From: Streptomyces sp. 6-11-2
GTDB taxonomy: Bacteria > Actinomycetota > Actinomycetes > Streptomycetales > Streptomycetaceae
Assembly: GCF_006540305.1 (NCBI RefSeq)
Contig: NZ_BJOR01000001.1
Location: 744,001-808,000 of the forward strand
DNA length: 64,000 bases
Direction of reading: 5' to 3'
Made by a program: the position numbers and the translations under genes. Shown here piece by piece: positions 50,755-62,350 of this stretch. The notes beneath the pieces are model-generated. The model made no database searches, had not been told where the DNA came from, and saw only the letters and a program-made list of their open reading frames with translations. Position 1 is the first letter of the stretch; the number at the start of each line of letters is the position of its first letter.

Positions 50755-51974
50755 TCCCCGCCGGAGGCGCGGCCGGGTTCCGGGGCCGGTTCGGCGGGGC
50801 GGGACCCGGCGCGCATCGCGGTGTACCAGCGGGCGACGAGGACGAGGGCGCCCGGCAGGCCGGCCACGAAGCTCAGCACCCCGTACACCACGGCCACGGC
50901 CACTCCGGTGCTCGCGCCGAGTCCGGCGGCGCCGAACGCCCAGGCGGCGACGCCCTCGCGGGGCCCGAACCCGCCCACGTTCAGCGGCAGTCCCATGGCG
51001 ACCAGCGCGAGGACGGCCAGGGGCAGCAGGACGAGCACCGGGGCGGCGAGGCCGGCGACGTGCGCGGCGACCACGAACATCCCGATGTGTCCGGCCAGGA
51101 CGACGGCCGAGGACAGCGCGACACCGGGCCCGTTGCGGCGGGACAGCAGTCCCTCGCGGGCCTCGGCGAGGGTGCGGCGCAGGGCTCGCCCCCGGTGCGA
51201 GGGCGCGCGGTTCATGCGCAGGGCGAGGACGATGGCGAACGCGCCGGCGGCGGCGAAGGCGAGCAGGGCCACGAGGTGCCGCGTCTGGTCGCGCACGGGG
51301 GACGGCAGGGTGAGGAGGACCGCCGCGCCGGTGACGGCGAGCGCGATCTGCCCGGCGACCCGTTCGAGGACAACGGCCCGCACGCCGCGTCCCAGATCGC
51401 CGGCGCTCTGCCCGTGCCGCACCGCCCGGTGCACATCGCCCAGGACGCCGCCGGGCAGCGCCGCGTTCAGGAACAGCGCACGGTAGTAGTCGGCCACCGC
51501 CGGGCCGAGCGGCAGCCGGATGCGCAGGCCACGGGCCACCAACTGCCAGCGCCAGGCGCTGAACACGGTGGTGACCACCCCGATGCCCAGCGCCACGAGG
51601 AGGGTCGGCGTGTCGATCCGTCGCAGCCCGTCCAGGAAGACGCCGGTGCCCAGCCGCCACAACAGCACGGCGAGGATGGCGACTCCGGCGACGGTACCGA
51701 AGTGGGTCCGCGCAGCACGGGTGTTGAGGCGGGAGAGCGCAGCCGCGAGCGGGGTACGGCCGCGGAGGTCGCCGCCTGATGTGCCGTGGGCACGGGGAGC
51801 GCTGGGCGCGTTGGACACGTCGGCCCCGTCAGGTGCGCCGGCCCCTCCGGGTACGCCGGCCCCGTCAGGTGCGCCGAGCGCGTCGGGGGCGGACACGTCG
51901 GCGGCACCGGGAGCGTCGTACTCCCCCGCCTTCGGGTCGCGTACGAGAGGTGCGTCCACCGCCTGCGCGCTCAT
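50604..51974 (-). CDS. Flippase-like membrane protein (LPG-synthase TM / UPF0104 fold)
   Basis: About 456 residues. An Ala/Gly/Pro/Asp-rich N-terminal ~85 residues (repeats of GAPDGAGV type) precedes seven to eight helices with the family's TVFSAWRWQLVARGLRI, ALFLNAALPGGVLGDVHRA and LPLNVGGFGPREGVAAWAFG. Relatives include the membrane half of MprF and archaeal AglD, linked to lipid flipping or glycolipid synthesis. The last ~50 residues, antisense to the creatininase gene, look non-conserved (SEKYGPKESARLFSSSSPF). Starts in the ATGA shared with the methyltransferase stop. Confidence 0.82.
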   Translation of the reverse strand: MSAQAVDAPLVRDPKAGEYDAPGAADVSAPDALGAPDGAGVPGGAGAPDGADVSNAPSAPRAHGTSGGDLRGRTPLAAALSRLNTRAARTHFGTVAGVAILAVLLWRLGTGVFLDGLRRIDTPTLLVALGIGVVTTVFSAWRWQLVARGLRIRLPLGPAVADYYRALFLNAALPGGVLGDVHRAVRHGQSAGDLGRGVRAVVLERVAGQIALAVTGAAVLLTLPSPVRDQTRHLVALLAFAAAGAFAIVLALRMNRAPSHRGRALRRTLAEAREGLLSRRNGPGVALSSAVVLAGHIGMFVVAAHVAGLAAPVLVLLPLAVLALVAMGLPLNVGGFGPREGVAAWAFGAAGLGASTGVAVAVVYGVLSFVAGLPGALVLVARWYTAMRAGSRPAEPAPEPGRASGGDYARPLPGNSNPSDVSSEKYGPKESARLFSSSSPFSAEPREGRPMTPDSV

Positions 51975-53088
51975 GCGGCACGATCCGTCGGCCGGGACAG
52001 CGCCAGCAGGTCGTTGTGGTGCACGACGACCCGCAACTCCCCCGCCGCGCAGGCCTCCAGGCGGTCGGCGAGGTAACGGTCCGCGCGCGGCTTCAGCTCG
52101 GGACGCTGTTCGACGGCCGCGCCGACCCAGCCGCGCAGCCACTGGGCGGTCAGTTCGCGCTGATCGGGGCCGAGCCGCCAGGGGCTCGGGTCCAGTCGTA
52201 CGGTGGCGCCGTGCGCGGCGAAGGCCTCGCAGGCCGCGTCGACCGCGTCGGGACCGAGCAGTCCGGTGCGCCGCTGATGGGCGTTGAACGCCTCGGTGAT
52301 CTCGGCGTCCAGCGGATCGGCCGTGGTCAGTTCGACCCGGCCGGCCACCGAGAGGGTCAGCAGCGCCGGGCAGCCCGCCCCGGCGCAGGCCGCGGCGAGG
52401 GTGTCGATCTCCTCGCGGGTCAGGACGTCCAGCAGCGCGGAGGCCGTGACCAGGGACGCGCCGGACAGGGCGTCCGGGGTGAGCCGGGCCACGTCGCCGC
52501 GCCGCGTCTCCACGGTGACCCGGCTGCCGTCGGCGGCGGCGCGCGGGGAGGCGACGGCCGCGAAGTGCAGCAGGTAGGGGTCGCGGTCGTGCAGGACCCA
52601 GTGCTGGGCGCCGTCCAGCCGGGAGGCGAGCCAGCGGCCCATCGAGCCGGTGCCGCATCCCAGGTCGTGCACCACGAGCCCGCCGTGCCGGCTCGGCAGG
52701 TTGACCAGCCGGATCCGCAGCGGATCGAGCAGTTCCGTCGCCCGCGCGGCGGCGTCCGCCGCCTCCCGGAGCTGCAACCACTCGGGTGCGTACCGGGGCG
52801 GCTCCTCCTCCGTCGCGCCCTCCCGAAGCCTTACGGTGGCCCGTTCCCCGGGCCGCTGCGCGGGCCCGGCCCCCGGAATCACCGCCGGGGGCTCGGAGTG
52901 CTGAGCCGCCTGTGGGGAGAACGCGCCGGTGTCCGCCATGGCCGAGGGGTCCTTTCCTGCGAGCCGCGCCGTCTCGGGGGCCGATCGCCCCGCCGCGCCC
53001 GGGGCGGGAGCGGGCCGCTCCCACGTGCCCGGCTCGGACGGGATGGCGCCGGTGGGCCGGGCGGCCTCCACGGACGTATCCGGCGTGG

Positions 53089-53092
<4 letters not shown>
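51971..53092 (-). CDS. SAM-dependent methyltransferase
   Basis: 373 residues. A ~95-residue Pro/Ala-rich N-terminus precedes a class I Rossmann methyltransferase: VVHDLGCGTGSMGRWLASRL (SAM-binding loop), HWVLHDRDPYLLHF (acidic end of strand 2) and LVTASALLDVLTREEIDTL. Substrate unknown; in the cluster it could methylate the pyrimidine/pterin or its sugar. ATGA overlaps at both ends tie it to the glycosyltransferase and the flippase-like gene. Confidence 0.85.
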
Positions 53093-54779
<1,687 letters not shown>

Positions 54780-54820
54780 TCAAGGTCAGGCGCTCTTGTC
54801 GTCCCGGATCGGACGATCCG

Positions 54821-55804
54821 TCATGAACGGTCGTCGTACCTGACCCGGTGGCACAGCGCCGGAATCTCGCCGGAGGCGAGCCTCGGCATCACCTCCGGCA
54901 GTTCCTCGAACGCGCTCTCCCCGGTGACGAGGGCGTCCAGGGCCGGGTCGGCGAGCAGGTCGAGCGCGAGGGCCAGCCGGTCGGCGTACGTGCGGCTGGA
55001 GCGGCGGGCCGGGGAGACGGTGCCGACCTGGCTGCCGCGGATGACCAGCCGGCGGGAGTGGAAGGCCTCGCCGAGCGGGAGGGCGACGCGCCGGTCGCCG
55101 TACCAGCTCAGTTCGAGGACGGTGCCCTCGGGGGTGAGCAGTTCCAGCGCGCGGGCGAGGCCCTGATCGGTGGCGCTGGCGTGCACGACGAGGTCGCACT
55201 CGCCGAGCGCGTCCCCGGGCAGCGCGAAGCCCACGCCGAGCGCCTCGGCGACCTCGGCGCGGGCCGGGTCCGCGTCCACCAGTTGGACGCGCACGCCGGG
55301 GAACCGGGCCAGCAGGGCCGCCACCGAGCAGCCGACCATGCCACCGCCGACGACGGCGATACGGTCGCCGACCAGGGGCGCGGCGTCCCACAGCGCGTTC
55401 ACGGCGGTCTCGACGGTGCCCGCGAGCACCGCGCGCCCGGCCGGCACGTTCTCCGGCACACGGGTCACCGCGCTCGCCGGGACGACGTAGCGGCTCTGGT
55501 GCGGATGAAGGCAGAAGACCGTACGCCCGGTCAGCTCCCGCGGGCCCTCCTCCACCACCCCGACACTGAGGTAGCCGTACTTCACCGGGCCCGGGAAGTC
55601 GCCCTCCTGGAACGGCGCCCGCATGACCTCGTACTGGCTCTCGGGCACCTGGCCGCGGAACACGAGCGTCTCCGTTCCGCGGCTGACCCCGGAGTAGAGC
55701 GCGCGGACGACCACCTCGCCCGGCCCGGGTTCCGTAAGGTCCGTCCGGCGTATCTCGCCGTGGCCCGGCGAGGTCAGCCAGAAGGCGCGGGCGGAGCGGT
55801 TCAT
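54821..55804 (-). CDS. MDR-family dehydrogenase lacking the usual zinc Cys
   Basis: 327 residues, medium-chain dehydrogenase/reductase fold. N-terminal GroES-like domain with [17 protein letters not shown], where zinc alcohol dehydrogenases have a CxxDxH or CGTD-type Cys; no catalytic Cys is present. NAD(P) site [24 protein letters not shown] and [15 protein letters not shown]. Similar to BchC/threonine-dehydrogenase-like proteins. ATG 55804 follows CAGGAGGATTCTCG. Probably acts on a hydroxyl or ketone of the cluster product. Confidence 0.87.
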   Translation of the reverse strand: MNRSARAFWLTSPGHGEIRRTDLTEPGPGEVVVRALYSGVSRGTETLVFRGQVPESQYEVMRAPFQEGDFPGPVKYGYLSVGVVEEGPRELTGRTVFCLHPHQSRYVVPASAVTRVPENVPAGRAVLAGTVETAVNALWDAAPLVGDRIAVVGGGMVGCSVAALLARFPGVRVQLVDADPARAEVAEALGVGFALPGDALGECDLVVHASATDQGLARALELLTPEGTVLELSWYGDRRVALPLGEAFHSRRLVIRGSQVGTVSPARRSSRTYADRLALALDLLADPALDALVTGESAFEELPEVMPRLASGEIPALCHRVRYDDRS

Positions 55805-55914
55805 CGAGAATCCTCCTGAACGATCGGGAAGTTGTTCACGTACCGAGAAGTGCACAGGCCGCGCACAACGTACGCGGCGTTGATCGACTCTGTCACTCGG
55901 CCGGAGGATGTTCG

Positions 55915-56709
55915 GTGGCCCTGAACAACACGTACGACGCACGGCTGGTCCAGCAGGAGACCGCGGTGGGAGCGGGCGCGCAGATCCTGTTGCTGGCCCT
56001 GCTCGGCCCGGCGATCGGCATGGGTCCCGCGGGCTGGGCGACCGGTCTGGTCTTCGCGGTCGCCACCTGGGCGGTGCTCTCCCGGGCGCTGCACCGGTCG
56101 CGGCTCCGTTCCTTCGGCCCGGCCAACCGGGTGACCCTGGGCCGGGCCGTTCTCGTCGGTGGGGTGACGGCACTGGTGGCGGACTCCTTCGAGAGCGCGC
56201 CGCCGGTGTCGCTGCTGGTCGCCCTGACGACGGTGGCCCTGATCCTGGACGGCGTCGACGGCAAAGTGGCCCGTCGTACGGGCACCTCCACGGCGCTCGG
56301 CGCCCGCTTCGACATGGAGGTGGACGCGTTCCTGATCCTGGTGCTCAGCGTGTACGTCTCGACGATGCTCGGCCCGTGGGTGCTGCTGATCGGCGGTATG
56401 CGGTACGTCTTCGTCGCCGCCGCCCGCGTGCTGCCCTGGCTGAACGTGCCCCTGCCGCCGAGCACCGCCCGCAAGACGGTCGCCGCGCTCCAGGGCGTCT
56501 GCCTGCTGCTCGCCGGCGCGGACCTGCTGCCCCTGCCGGCCACCGCCGGTGTGGTGCTGCTGGCGCTGGGACTGCTGGTGTGGTCGTTCGGCCGGGACGT
56601 GCTGTGGCTGTGGCGGACCGCGCGGGTGCGGGACATCGCCGCCGGGACCGGCGGGCTGCTGCGGGCCGCCCCGGTCGAGGAGGTGCTGGAGCCGGCGCGG
56701 GCCGCGTGA
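55915..56709 (+). CDS. CDP-alcohol phosphatidyltransferase
   Basis: 264 residues with about six helices. The full catalytic motif is present: Asp112-x2-Asp115-Gly-x2-Ala-Arg-x8-Gly129-x3-Asp133-x3-Asp137 ([10 protein letters not shown] ... GARFDMEVD). These enzymes displace CMP from a CDP-linked substrate with an alcohol, giving a phosphodiester, commonly a phospholipid. Divergent from the dehydrogenase gene over 110 bp, with GTG 55915 after GGAGGATGTTCG. It may attach the cluster product to a lipid or phosphoalcohol; alternatively it is an independent lipid gene. Confidence 0.88.
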   Translation: MALNNTYDARLVQQETAVGAGAQILLLALLGPAIGMGPAGWATGLVFAVATWAVLSRALHRSRLRSFGPANRVTLGRAVLVGGVTALVADSFESAPPVSLLVALTTVALILDGVDGKVARRTGTSTALGARFDMEVDAFLILVLSVYVSTMLGPWVLLIGGMRYVFVAAARVLPWLNVPLPPSTARKTVAALQGVCLLLAGADLLPLPATAGVVLLALGLLVWSFGRDVLWLWRTARVRDIAAGTGGLLRAAPVEEVLEPARAA

Positions 56710-56725
56710 CTCCGCACCATGCCGA

Positions 56726-56760
56726 CGGGCCCGGATCACGGGGGATGTGATCCGGGCCCG
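56726..56760. terminator. Bidirectional terminator
   Basis: Perfect 14-bp arms CGGGCCCGGATCAC / GTGATCCGGGCCCG with a 7-nt loop, 16 bp after the phosphatidyltransferase stop and 97 bp before the convergent GH1 gene ends. Confidence 0.88.
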
Positions 56761-56857
56761 TACCGCGTGCGAAGAGCGCGGCGCGTGCGGCCTGTGGAGC
56801 GCCGGTGGCGGGTCGCCGCTTCCCCCCGAGGGGCCGCGTCCGCCGGCCCGGCCGGGC

Positions 56858-58258
56858 TCAGGCGGCCCCGCGCCCCAGCTCCCCGTGCGCGCGCACGATG
56901 TCCGCGTACCGGTGGCCGCTGCCCTTGATGGTGCGGGCCTGGGTGGCGTAGTCGACGTGGACGAGGCCGAAACGCTTGGCGTAGCCGTACGCCCACTCGA
57001 AGTTGTCCAGCAGCGACCAGGCGAAGTAGCCGGCCAGCGGGGCGCCCTTGCGGGCGGCGGAGGCGCAGGCGGCCAGGTGTCCCACCAGATAGTCCTGGCG
57101 TTCGGGGTCGTCGACCGTGCCGTCGGGGCCCACGGTGTCGGGGAAGGCGGAGCCGTTCTCGGTGACGTAGAGCTTCCGGGCGCCGTACTCGTGGGTGAGG
57201 CGCAGCAGCAGCGTCTCGATGCCGGACGCGTCGATCTCCCAGTCCATGCCGGTGCGGGGCACGTCCGGGCGGCGTACGGAACGGGCGTGGGGCACCGGCC
57301 CGTCGGGGTCGTCGGCCACCGTCGCCGGGAAGTAGTAGTTGAGGCCGAGCCAGTCCAGCGGGGCGGCGATGATGTCGAGGTCGCCCGGGCGCTCGGGGAG
57401 GTCGACGCCGTAGACCTCGCGCATGTCGGCGGGGAAGCCGCGGCCGTGGACGGGGTCCAGCCACCAGCGGTTGACGTGGCCGTCGTGGCGGCGGGCGGCG
57501 GCCTCGTCCTCGGGACGGTCGGTGGCGGGGAAGACGGTGGAGAGGTTGTTGACGATGCCGACCTCGGCGCCGGGCGTCGCGGCGCGGATCGCCTGGGCGG
57601 CCAGGCCGTGGCCGAGGAGCAGGTGGTAGGAGGCGCGGACCGCGGCCGTCAGATCGGTCAGGCCGGGAGCCATCTTGCCCTCGAGGTGACCGATCCAGGC
57701 GGAGCACAGGGGTTCGTTGAGGGTGGTCCAGTGGGACACCCGGTCGCCGAGGCGTTCGGCGACGACCGAGGCGTAGGCGGCGAAGTGCTCGGCGGTCTCG
57801 CGCTCGGGCCAGCCGCCGCGGTCCTGGAGGGCCTGCGGCAGGTCCCAGTGGTAGAGGGTGACGGAGGGGGTGATGCCCGCCTGGAGCAGTCCGTCGATCA
57901 ACTCGTCGTAGAAGTCGAGGCCCTTGGGGTTCACGAGGCCGTCGCCCTCCGGCATCACGCGCGGCCAGGCGATCGACAACCGGTAGGCGTTCAGGCCCAG
58001 TCGGCTCATCAGCGCGACGTCCTCGCGCCAGCGGTGGTAGTGGTCGCAGGCGATGTCGCCGTGGTCGTCGTTGTCGATCTTGCCGGGAGTGTGGGAGAAG
58101 GTGTCCCAGATGGACGGCGAGCGGCCGTCCTCGGCGACGGCTCCCTCGATCTGGTACGCCGATGTGGCCGTGCCCCACCGGAAGTCGTGCGGGAGTGCGG
58201 CGAGGTCAATGGCGTCGGACACGGAAGTCCTTTCGAGACTTGGGGTGTTGGTGGTCAC
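56858..58258 (-). CDS. bglC: GH1 beta-glucosidase, intracellular
   Basis: 466 residues. GH1 motifs: [15 protein letters not shown] at the N-terminus, [14 protein letters not shown] (acid/base Glu), [11 protein letters not shown] (nucleophile Glu) and [20 protein letters not shown]. Splits imported cello- or other beta-oligosaccharides. GTG 58258 overlaps the permease stop (GTGA); an alternative GTG at 58222 has a good AAAGGA site. Last gene of a four-gene import operon, as in the Streptomyces cebEFG-bglC and related loci. Confidence 0.92.
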   Translation of the reverse strand: MTTNTPSLERTSVSDAIDLAALPHDFRWGTATSAYQIEGAVAEDGRSPSIWDTFSHTPGKIDNDDHGDIACDHYHRWREDVALMSRLGLNAYRLSIAWPRVMPEGDGLVNPKGLDFYDELIDGLLQAGITPSVTLYHWDLPQALQDRGGWPERETAEHFAAYASVVAERLGDRVSHWTTLNEPLCSAWIGHLEGKMAPGLTDLTAAVRASYHLLLGHGLAAQAIRAATPGAEVGIVNNLSTVFPATDRPEDEAAARRHDGHVNRWWLDPVHGRGFPADMREVYGVDLPERPGDLDIIAAPLDWLGLNYYFPATVADDPDGPVPHARSVRRPDVPRTGMDWEIDASGIETLLLRLTHEYGARKLYVTENGSAFPDTVGPDGTVDDPERQDYLVGHLAACASAARKGAPLAGYFAWSLLDNFEWAYGYAKRFGLVHVDYATQARTIKGSGHRYADIVRAHGELGRGAA

Positions 58259-59124
58259 TTCACCGCTCCCGCGGTGAGCCCCGCGACGAGGTAGCGCTGA
58301 AGCAGCAGGAAGCCGGCGACCACGGGCACGCTGACGACGAGCGAGGCGGCCATGATCTGGTTCCAGTAGACGTCGTTGAGCGTGGAGTAGCCCTGGAGCC
58401 CCACGGCGAGCGTGCGGGTGGTGTCGTTGGTCATCACGGACGCGAAGAGCACCTCACCCCAGGCGGTCATGAAGGCGTAGACGGCGACCGCGACGATGCC
58501 GGGGATCGCGGCCGGCACGACGACCCGGAACAGCGCGCCGAGCGGCCCGCAGCCGTCCACCAGTGCCGCCTCGTCCAGGTCGCGCGGCACCGAGTCGAAG
58601 TACCCGATCAGCATCCAGATCGAGAACGGCAGCGAGAAGGTGAGGTACGTCAGGATGAGGCCCCCGCGCGAGCCGAACAGGGCGATGCCGGTGGCGTTGC
58701 CGATGTTGACGTAGAGCAGGAACAGCGGGAGGAGGAACAGGATGCCCGGGAACATCTGCGTCGACAGGACGGTGACCGTGAAGACGCGCTTGCCGCGGAA
58801 GCTGTAGCGGCTGACGGCGTACGCCGAGAACACCGCGATCACCACCGAGCAGACCGTCGCCGCGCCCGCCACGATCAGCGAGTTCACGAAGTACCTGGCG
58901 AGCGGGACCGTCGACCAGATGTCGATGTAGGGGCGGAAGGTCAGACCGCTCGGCAGCCAGCGGAACTTGCCCGTGACGTCCGCGAGCGGCTTCAGCGAGC
59001 TGGAGACCATCACATAGACGGGCAGCAGGACGAAGCCGGTCAGCAGGGTGAGGAAGATCCGCCGCGTCCACAGGAAGGAGCGCGGCGGCGCCGTCGGCGA
59101 ACGGTGGGCGTGTGCGTCAGACAT
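58255..59124 (-). CDS. Beta-glucoside ABC permease, MalG/CebG type
   Basis: 289 residues, six helices, EAA loop [24 protein letters not shown]. Overlaps both neighbours by four to eight bases. No ATPase in the operon, consistent with use of a shared MsiK-type ATPase. Confidence 0.9.
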   Translation of the reverse strand: MSDAHAHRSPTAPPRSFLWTRRIFLTLLTGFVLLPVYVMVSSSLKPLADVTGKFRWLPSGLTFRPYIDIWSTVPLARYFVNSLIVAGAATVCSVVIAVFSAYAVSRYSFRGKRVFTVTVLSTQMFPGILFLLPLFLLYVNIGNATGIALFGSRGGLILTYLTFSLPFSIWMLIGYFDSVPRDLDEAALVDGCGPLGALFRVVVPAAIPGIVAVAVYAFMTAWGEVLFASVMTNDTTRTLAVGLQGYSTLNDVYWNQIMAASLVVSVPVVAGFLLLQRYLVAGLTAGAVK

Positions 59125-60130
59125 CGGCGGTCCTCCGTCCGCGTGAGGTGAGCGCGAGGTAGACGCCGGTGACGACCAGCAGGAAGAGCAGCAGCAGGAC
59201 GGACATCGCGGAGCCGGTGCCGAAGTTCCAGGTGACGAACGAGGCTTGGTAGATGTGGACCGAGATGAGGTCCGCGGCCTCGGGAGCGGCCTTGCCGAAC
59301 AGCACGTACGGCGTGTTGAAGTCGTTGAACGTCCACAGGAACAGCACCAGGACCAGGACCTGGTTGACCGGCCGCAGGGACGGCAGGGTGATGCGGCGGA
59401 TCTGCTGCCACATGCCGGCGCCGTCCAGCGCGGCGGCCTCGTACAGCTCGCGCGGGATGTTCTGGAGTCCTGCCATGACGATGAGGAAGGCGAACGGCCA
59501 GCCCTTCCACACCGACACCGTCAGCAGCGCGATGAAGCTGTTGTCGCCGATGAGCCAGAACGAGGGCTTGTCGGTGAGGTGCAGCTGGTCGTGCAGGACG
59601 TGGTTCACCAGGCCGTTGTCGTGCTGGAACATGAACACCCAGGTGATGACGGCCGCGTAGACCGGCAGCGCGTAGGGCACCAGGAACAGGGCGCGCAGCA
59701 GGCCGCGTCCGCGGAAGGTGTCCTGCATGCAGACCGCGGCCACGGTGCCGATGAGCCAGCACAGGCCGACCGACAGCAGGGTGAAGGCGACGGTGACGAG
59801 GAAGGAGTGCAGCAGCGCCTCGCCGACGGGGGCGTTGAAGTCCACCGACATGCGGTAGTTGTCGAGGCCGGACCAGGGGGCCGTGCCCCAGTCGCGGATG
59901 TAGAACTGGGTAAGCTCCTTGAAGCTCATCACGACGCCGATCACCATCGGCACCAGGTGGACCAGGAGTTCGAGCACCAGGGCGGGCAGAAGCAGCAGGT
60001 ACGGCAGCGACACGCGTCCGAGCCACCCGGGGCGGCGCGGCCCGCGCGTCGCACCGGGTGGGTTCACGGGTGCCGTCGTCCCGCCGGTGTGCGCGGGAGC
60101 GGTGGTCGTCATGTGGGTGTCCGCGCTCAC
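59117..60130 (-). CDS. Beta-glucoside ABC permease, MalF/CebF type
   Basis: 337 residues, six helices, EAA loop [24 protein letters not shown]. Starts at GTG 60130 in a GTGA overlap with the binding-protein stop, or at ATG 60112. Partner of the CebG-type permease. Confidence 0.9.
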   Translation of the reverse strand: MSADTHMTTTAPAHTGGTTAPVNPPGATRGPRRPGWLGRVSLPYLLLLPALVLELLVHLVPMVIGVVMSFKELTQFYIRDWGTAPWSGLDNYRMSVDFNAPVGEALLHSFLVTVAFTLLSVGLCWLIGTVAAVCMQDTFRGRGLLRALFLVPYALPVYAAVITWVFMFQHDNGLVNHVLHDQLHLTDKPSFWLIGDNSFIALLTVSVWKGWPFAFLIVMAGLQNIPRELYEAAALDGAGMWQQIRRITLPSLRPVNQVLVLVLFLWTFNDFNTPYVLFGKAAPEAADLISVHIYQASFVTWNFGTGSAMSVLLLLFLLVVTGVYLALTSRGRRTADV

Positions 60131-61443
60131 TTCGCCGGCATCTGCTGCTGGGCCTTGAGCAGCTTGGCCTTCACCGAGGCCGTGGTGACCGCGCGCCCGG
60201 CGGCGGCGTCGGCGAACAGTTCCTTGACGGCCGTGCCGACGGCCGTCTCGAACTGGGACTCGTCGGCGACCTGCGGCAGCGCGGCGGCGCTCGTGGCGAG
60301 GGTTTCCTTCAGCACGGCGTTGGCCGGGGTGTTGAAGGCGGCGTCCGACTGGGCGGCCCCGACCGGCGGGATGGTGCTGTAGGCCGTGTTGAGGATCTTC
60401 TGCTCCTCGTCACTGGTCATGAACTTCACGAAGTTCGTGGCGCCGTCGAGGTTGTGGCTGTTCTTGAAGACGGCGATGTTGATGCCGGCCACCATCGAGT
60501 TCACCTGCGTGCCGGTGCCGGGGGTGCCGGACTGCACCGGGACCGGGGCGATGCCGTAGGCGTCCTCGCTCATGCCCTGGGACTTGAGGTTGGCGGAGGC
60601 GGACTGCCACAGCAGCATCGCCGTCCGGCCCTTGGCGAAGTCGCTGACCGACTGGTTCTGCGCGTACTCGGCGTTGCCCTGCGGGATGACCTTGTCCTTG
60701 GCCATCAGGTCGACGTACTGCTTGACCGCCGTGACCGCGCCGTCGCTCGTGAAGTCGGGCTTGCCGTCCGCGGTGAAGAAGTCGGCGCCGTGCTGCTTGG
60801 CGAAGACGAAGACGTGGTGGATGTTCTCCGAGACGTTGGCGCCCTCGGCGCCGATGACCTGCTTGCCCTTGGCCTGGATCTTCTTGCCGTCGGCGACGAG
60901 TTCGTCCCAGGTGGCCGGCGGCTTGGCGATGCCCGCGTCGGCGAAGATCTGCTTGTTGTAGTAGAGCGCGTACGCCATCGAGTACAGCGGTACGGCGGCC
61001 GGGTCCTGTCCCTGGGCACCAGTCGAGCCGAGCGCGGAGTCGACGAAGCGGTCCTTGCCTCCGATCTTGTCGAAGTTCTTGGCGTCCCAGGGCAGCAGCC
61101 CCCCGGTGGCCTGGAGGGAGGCGCTCCAGGTGTTGCCGATGTTGAGGACGTCGGGGCCCTGGCCGGAGGTGGTCGCGGTGAGGATCCGGTTCAGCAGGTC
61201 CGACCAGGGCACGACCTCCAGCTTCACCTTGATGCCCGTCTGCTTCTCGAACTTGTCGAGTTCGGGCTGGAGGACCTTCTTGTCGATCTCGATGCTGGCG
61301 CCCTGGTTGGAGGCCCAGTACGTGAGCGTCTTCGGCGAGTCGCTGGACCCGCCGCCCGTCGACGAACCGCCTCCGCAGGCCGAGACGGCTAGGGCGAGAG
61401 ACATGGTGACGGCGCCTACGGCCGCGGCTCGGATACTGCGCAT
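60127..61443 (-). CDS. Beta-glucoside ABC solute-binding lipoprotein
   Basis: 438 residues. Lipoprotein signal ending LALAVSACGGGSS; MalE-type fold with LTYWASNQGASIEIDKKV, VEVVPWSDLLNRILTATTSGQGPDVLNIGNTW split by the hinge, and FAKGRTAMLLWQSASANLK. ATG 61443 follows CAGGAGCC; upstream open frame is rejected. First gene of the operon. A TTAA-N13-TTAA element lies ~145 bp upstream. No regulator gene is adjacent. Confidence 0.9.
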   Translation of the reverse strand: MRSIRAAAVGAVTMSLALAVSACGGGSSTGGGSSDSPKTLTYWASNQGASIEIDKKVLQPELDKFEKQTGIKVKLEVVPWSDLLNRILTATTSGQGPDVLNIGNTWSASLQATGGLLPWDAKNFDKIGGKDRFVDSALGSTGAQGQDPAAVPLYSMAYALYYNKQIFADAGIAKPPATWDELVADGKKIQAKGKQVIGAEGANVSENIHHVFVFAKQHGADFFTADGKPDFTSDGAVTAVKQYVDLMAKDKVIPQGNAEYAQNQSVSDFAKGRTAMLLWQSASANLKSQGMSEDAYGIAPVPVQSGTPGTGTQVNSMVAGINIAVFKNSHNLDGATNFVKFMTSDEEQKILNTAYSTIPPVGAAQSDAAFNTPANAVLKETLATSAAALPQVADESQFETAVGTAVKELFADAAAGRAVTTASVKAKLLKAQQQMPAK

Positions 61444-61586
61444 GGCTCCTGGTGTCCCTTTCCGGGAGTCGAGAACCGCGAGGAGTCCTCCGGACGCCGA
61501 CACCGCTCGCGTTCCCATGTCCCGTGCTCGTTCTCGTGCGATCGGGTGGGGTTCGCTCGGTTCGACTTCCGAAGGCGCCTCAGGGC

Positions 61587-61607
61587 TTAATTTAGGACGT
61601 GAGTTAA
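61587..61607. promoter_or_regulatory. Candidate regulator site of the beta-glucoside importer operon
   Basis: TTAATTTAGGACGTGAGTTAA, an A/T-rich stretch with TTAA at both ends in otherwise GC-rich DNA. ROK-family sugar regulators use comparable A/T-rich sites; assignment is tentative. Confidence 0.3.
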
Positions 61608-61882
61608 ACCTCCGGGCGGGGCGTCGTCAAGGGATCCGGCAAGGGTGAATCGGCGGTCGGCGGCGCCGGAGACGGCACCTTCGGCCCGATACGACCGGCA
61701 CGCGCCGCCTGACCTGCGACAGGAGGGCGGGGAAGTCGCAGTACAACGGTTGGGTCTCGACGCACGGCGCGGACGGCTCAGCGGGACGTCATGGCATCTC
61801 GACTACGTGGAGAGCGACTTGACGTCGCGTCACTTCCTGCTTTCTCCTGCTGCCTCCCGCCGGCCGAACTCGGCCGCACCTC

Positions 61883-61980
61883 TTGACGCTTCATTCACTC
61901 GCGTGAAGCATTCATGGCCAAGAGAGCGCTCTCGACCCTCGCACCGTTCATTTCCTGAACAGGAGGGGCGGCCGCTCCAT
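61883..61980 (+). promoter_or_regulatory. Orphan promoter, LacI-type operator and ribosome site
   Basis: TTGACG (61883-61888), the palindrome GAGAGCGCTCTC (61922-61933), AGGAGGGG (61961-61968) and an ATG at 61979, in the order expected for a regulated secreted-enzyme gene. The frame after the ATG soon enters a 28-bp tandem repeat and shows no signal peptide or coding bias. Likely the 5' remnant of a lost glycoside hydrolase gene. Confidence 0.5.
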
Positions 61981-62053
61981 GCCCCTCCCCCGCACTCCCA
62001 TGGCCGGGCGGTGCGGTGACGGGCCGGCCGCTCGCGGTGTGCGGGGACGGGCC

Positions 62054-62137
62054 GGCCCCTGGCGAGGCACGGGGAGGGGCAGGCCCCTGGCGAGGCGCGG
62101 GAAGGGGCAGGCCCCTGGCGAGGCATGGGGAGAGACC
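62054..62137. repeat. 28-bp tandem repeat, three copies
   Basis: Units begin at 62054, 62082 and 62110; the first 15 bases GGCCCCTGGCGAGGC are identical in all three, and the rest varies at a few positions. It lies in the gene-free region upstream of ctaD. Confidence 0.85.
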
Positions 62138-62173
62138 GGCGTTGGGGTCCCGGAACGCCGCCGGGGCCAAGCA

Positions 62174-62234
62174 GGGCTTTTGGGCCCTATCCGCATCCCC
62201 GTGCAGGGACTGTTCGGCCCTATCGGCACCCCGT
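62174..62234. promoter_or_regulatory. Direct repeat resembling a DevR/OsdR-type site ahead of ctaD
   Basis: GGCCCTATC at 62183-62191 and 62216-62224, 33 bp apart (about three helical turns), each followed by a GCA-CCCCGT block. Each is preceded by GGG(A)C, giving GGGCTTTTGGGCCCTA and GGGACTGTTCGGCCCTA. The second resembles the oxygen/redox boxes bound by DevR/DosR-type regulators (GGGAC...GGCCCT). The ctaD start is ~115 bp downstream. Confidence 0.4.
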
Positions 62235-62350
62235 ACCCCTCCGGCGATCATGAGGCGGCGGCCGGGAGGGTCGGGTCCGTTCCTCAACCGGAGCACCTCC
62301 GGGCTCGTCGTTGTGTCGATGAACCAAGCAGATGCGGAGGGCACCGTCCG

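Larger units (their letters stand above)
61444..62350. other. 900-bp region without an intact gene
   Basis: Contains the leader of the importer operon (minus), an orphan promoter-operator unit (61883-61980), a 28-bp tandem repeat (62054-62137) and a direct repeat ahead of ctaD (62182-62234). No frame shows a sustained coding signal. Confidence 0.6.

Noticed and set aside
50604..53024. An 806-codon open frame that would fuse extra N-terminal sequence to the flippase-like protein
   Set aside because: The upstream part is a shadow of the methyltransferase gene; the real start is the ATG at 51974 inside an ATGA overlap.
62054..62137. CRISPR-like repeats
   Set aside because: The three 28-bp units are directly adjacent with no spacers, and no cas gene is present.
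61979..62330. A gene following the orphan ATG at 61979
   Set aside because: The frame stays open for some distance but has no signal peptide or domain and runs through the tandem repeats; it is reported only as an orphan promoter.
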